From an uncultured Burkholderiales bacterium (lineage in GTDB: Bacteria > Pseudomonadota > Gammaproteobacteria > Burkholderiales > Burkholderiaceae_C): a stretch of 7,120 nt of DNA. The stretch spans positions 1-7,120 of the forward strand of contig CALCBL010000456.1 in the NCBI GenBank assembly GCA_937897495.1. The letters are read 5' to 3'. The position numbers and the translations under genes are program-made. Below are positions 6,278-7,120 of this stretch, piece after piece; the stretch's first letter is position 1, and each line of letters begins with the position of its first letter. The notes under the pieces are model-generated. The model ran no database searches. It saw only the letters and a program-made list of their open reading frames with translations, and had not been told where the DNA came from.

Positions 6278-7074
6278 GGGCCACTTGCTGTACCCAGTTC
6301 ATGTTGCTGATGGGCCCATGCTGCTTGCACCATGCACAGCACCGCATCCAAAGAATCGCCAGTGCCATCAATCAACAGCTTGTCGTGTTGCGCAGCGCTG
6401 AGTTTCAAACGCAAGCCCAATCGGGTTTGGCCTAAATCGAGGGCATGGAGAATGTCTTTGCGGGCCAACCATCTGTCTGGGGTTTGTTTGGCCTTGTCAT
6501 CGCTCTTATAGCTGCGATGCTTCACAATTTCTCTGGCCAGTAGACCCGGATAGGCCTCCAGTGCCACGCGGTCAGCACGGCCTTCGCACATGCCAGGCAA
6601 AGTCCATTGGGCAGATCGCAACAAGGGAACGCCCGCATGCATCATCCATGCAACCGGTGGATTCACCCATTTCATGGAGGGGCTAGAGCCAGCAGGCACG
6701 TCAGTTGCACGGTGCGCGAACTTGCCGCCTGCAGGCCTGCTGTCACAAAATTGTTTGAAAAATTGGCGCAATTCTTCGCGTGAATAAGACGCATACAGGG
6801 TCATGCACTCCGGCCATGTCAAAGGCCATTGCATGTATTCAACCCATTCGCGGGGCAAGCCAAACGGCAAGTCGAATCCGCCCACACACTTCACTTCAGA
6901 AGAAAGTGGCTGTTTCAAAAAAAATTGGAAAGCGTCCAGAGATTCAAATTTTTCCAAACGCTCTAGCTTCACAACGCCATGCTGCATAGCGCCAAGCGCC
7001 ACCACAATGGGCTTGCGCTTGTTCGGGCTGCTGGAAAAGTCGCAGCCGATTAAACAAACATCAAGCACGCCCAA
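6217..7074 (-). CDS. DUF429 family protein, predicted RNase H-fold nuclease
   Basis: This protein of about 285 residues belongs to the DUF429 family, annotated as a predicted nuclease of RNase H fold; its cellular role is not established. It shows the conserved N-terminal strand IGCDFSSSP (9-17) with D12, GFDLPFGLPR (66-75) with D68, LEAYPGLLAR (172-181) with E173, and GTGDSLDAVLCM (237-248) with D240 and D243. The last conserved block, FDPLEGWI (272-279), lies near the C terminus. These acidic residues are at positions expected for a metal-binding centre. The start is uncertain: TTG at 7074 and GTG at 7068 are both in frame, neither has a clear ribosome site, and the frame stays open to the window edge. 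Both starts overlap the end of the upstream gene, so translational coupling is likely. The 3' end overlaps sulP by 61 bp on the opposite strand. Confidence 0.85.
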   Translation of the reverse strand: MGVLDVCLIGCDFSSSPNKRKPIVVALGAMQHGVVKLERLEKFESLDAFQFFLKQPLSSEVKCVGGFDLPFGLPREWVEYMQWPLTWPECMTLYASYSREELRQFFKQFCDSRPAGGKFAHRATDVPAGSSPSMKWVNPPVAWMMHAGVPLLRSAQWTLPGMCEGRADRVALEAYPGLLAREIVKHRSYKSDDKAKQTPDRWLARKDILHALDLGQTRLGLRLKLSAAQHDKLLIDGTGDSLDAVLCMVQAAWAHQQHELGTASGPYGLPKFDPLEGWIVSALKA

Positions 7075-7120
7075 TGATGGAAGCTGTGGCCATGAGTTCT
7101 TCGAGCAAAGCCAAAGACAC
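7061..7120 (-). CDS. 3' end of an unidentified gene (cut by window edge)
   Basis: Reading the minus strand inward from base 7120 gives an open frame of 19 codons ending at TGA (7063-7061). The visible C terminus includes LALLEELMATASIIGRA. It runs into the DUF429 start in another frame, with an overlap of 8 or 14 bp depending on the start codon used, which is typical of adjacent genes in one operon. Too little is present to name the product, and a short open stretch like this could be chance. The DUF429 frame is open here too, but that extension lacks a better start codon. Confidence 0.45.
   Translation of the reverse strand: MSLALLEELMATASIIGRA

Overview
The window reads as an ordinary, densely coded chromosomal segment of a betaproteobacterium. 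The gene neighbourhood (yibN-grxC-secB-gpsA beside a divergent gpmA-ctp-moeB run), the protein style (for example the alanine-rich tail of GpmA) and a moderate GC content point to Burkholderiales, most likely a Comamonadaceae member of freshwater type such as a Limnohabitans or Rhodoferax relative. The genus is a guess from general resemblance, not a search result. I see no rRNA, tRNA, insertion sequence, phage gene, CRISPR array or toxin/defence cassette.

Layout. Bases 1-1411 carry a minus-strand cluster in the order membrane-anchored rhodanese (yibN), glutaredoxin 3 (grxC), export chaperone SecB and glycerol-3-phosphate dehydrogenase GpsA, the last cut off by the left edge. This is the order also found in E. 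coli. Bases 1412-1522 are a divergent control region with a perfect 7-bp dyad, a 10-bp palindrome and overlapping candidate promoter elements. Bases 1523-4570 carry, on the plus strand, phosphoglycerate mutase (gpmA), a periplasmic C-terminal processing protease of family S41 and, 6 bp later, a MoeB/ThiF-type adenylyltransferase. Bases 4613-6277 encode a SulP-family anion transporter with a C-terminal STAS domain. It converges on, and overlaps by 61 bp, a minus-strand DUF429 gene (predicted RNase H-fold nuclease) that occupies the right end. The last 60 bases hold the 3' end of another minus-strand gene that overlaps the DUF429 start.

Functional themes. The left cluster joins thiol and sulfur handling (rhodanese, glutaredoxin) with protein export (SecB) and phospholipid precursor supply (GpsA). 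The right cluster joins glycolysis (GpmA), envelope proteolysis (Ctp), activation of a sulfur-carrier protein (MoeB-like) and anion uptake (SulP). The rhodanese could in principle feed sulfur to the MoeB-like pathway, but nothing in the sequence proves that link.

No undescribed system is evident. The points most worth a second look are a cysteine in place of the second glycine of the GpsA nucleotide-binding motif, the dyad in the divergent promoter region, and the 61-bp tail-to-tail overlap of sulP and the DUF429 gene. No gap between genes exceeds about 110 bp.
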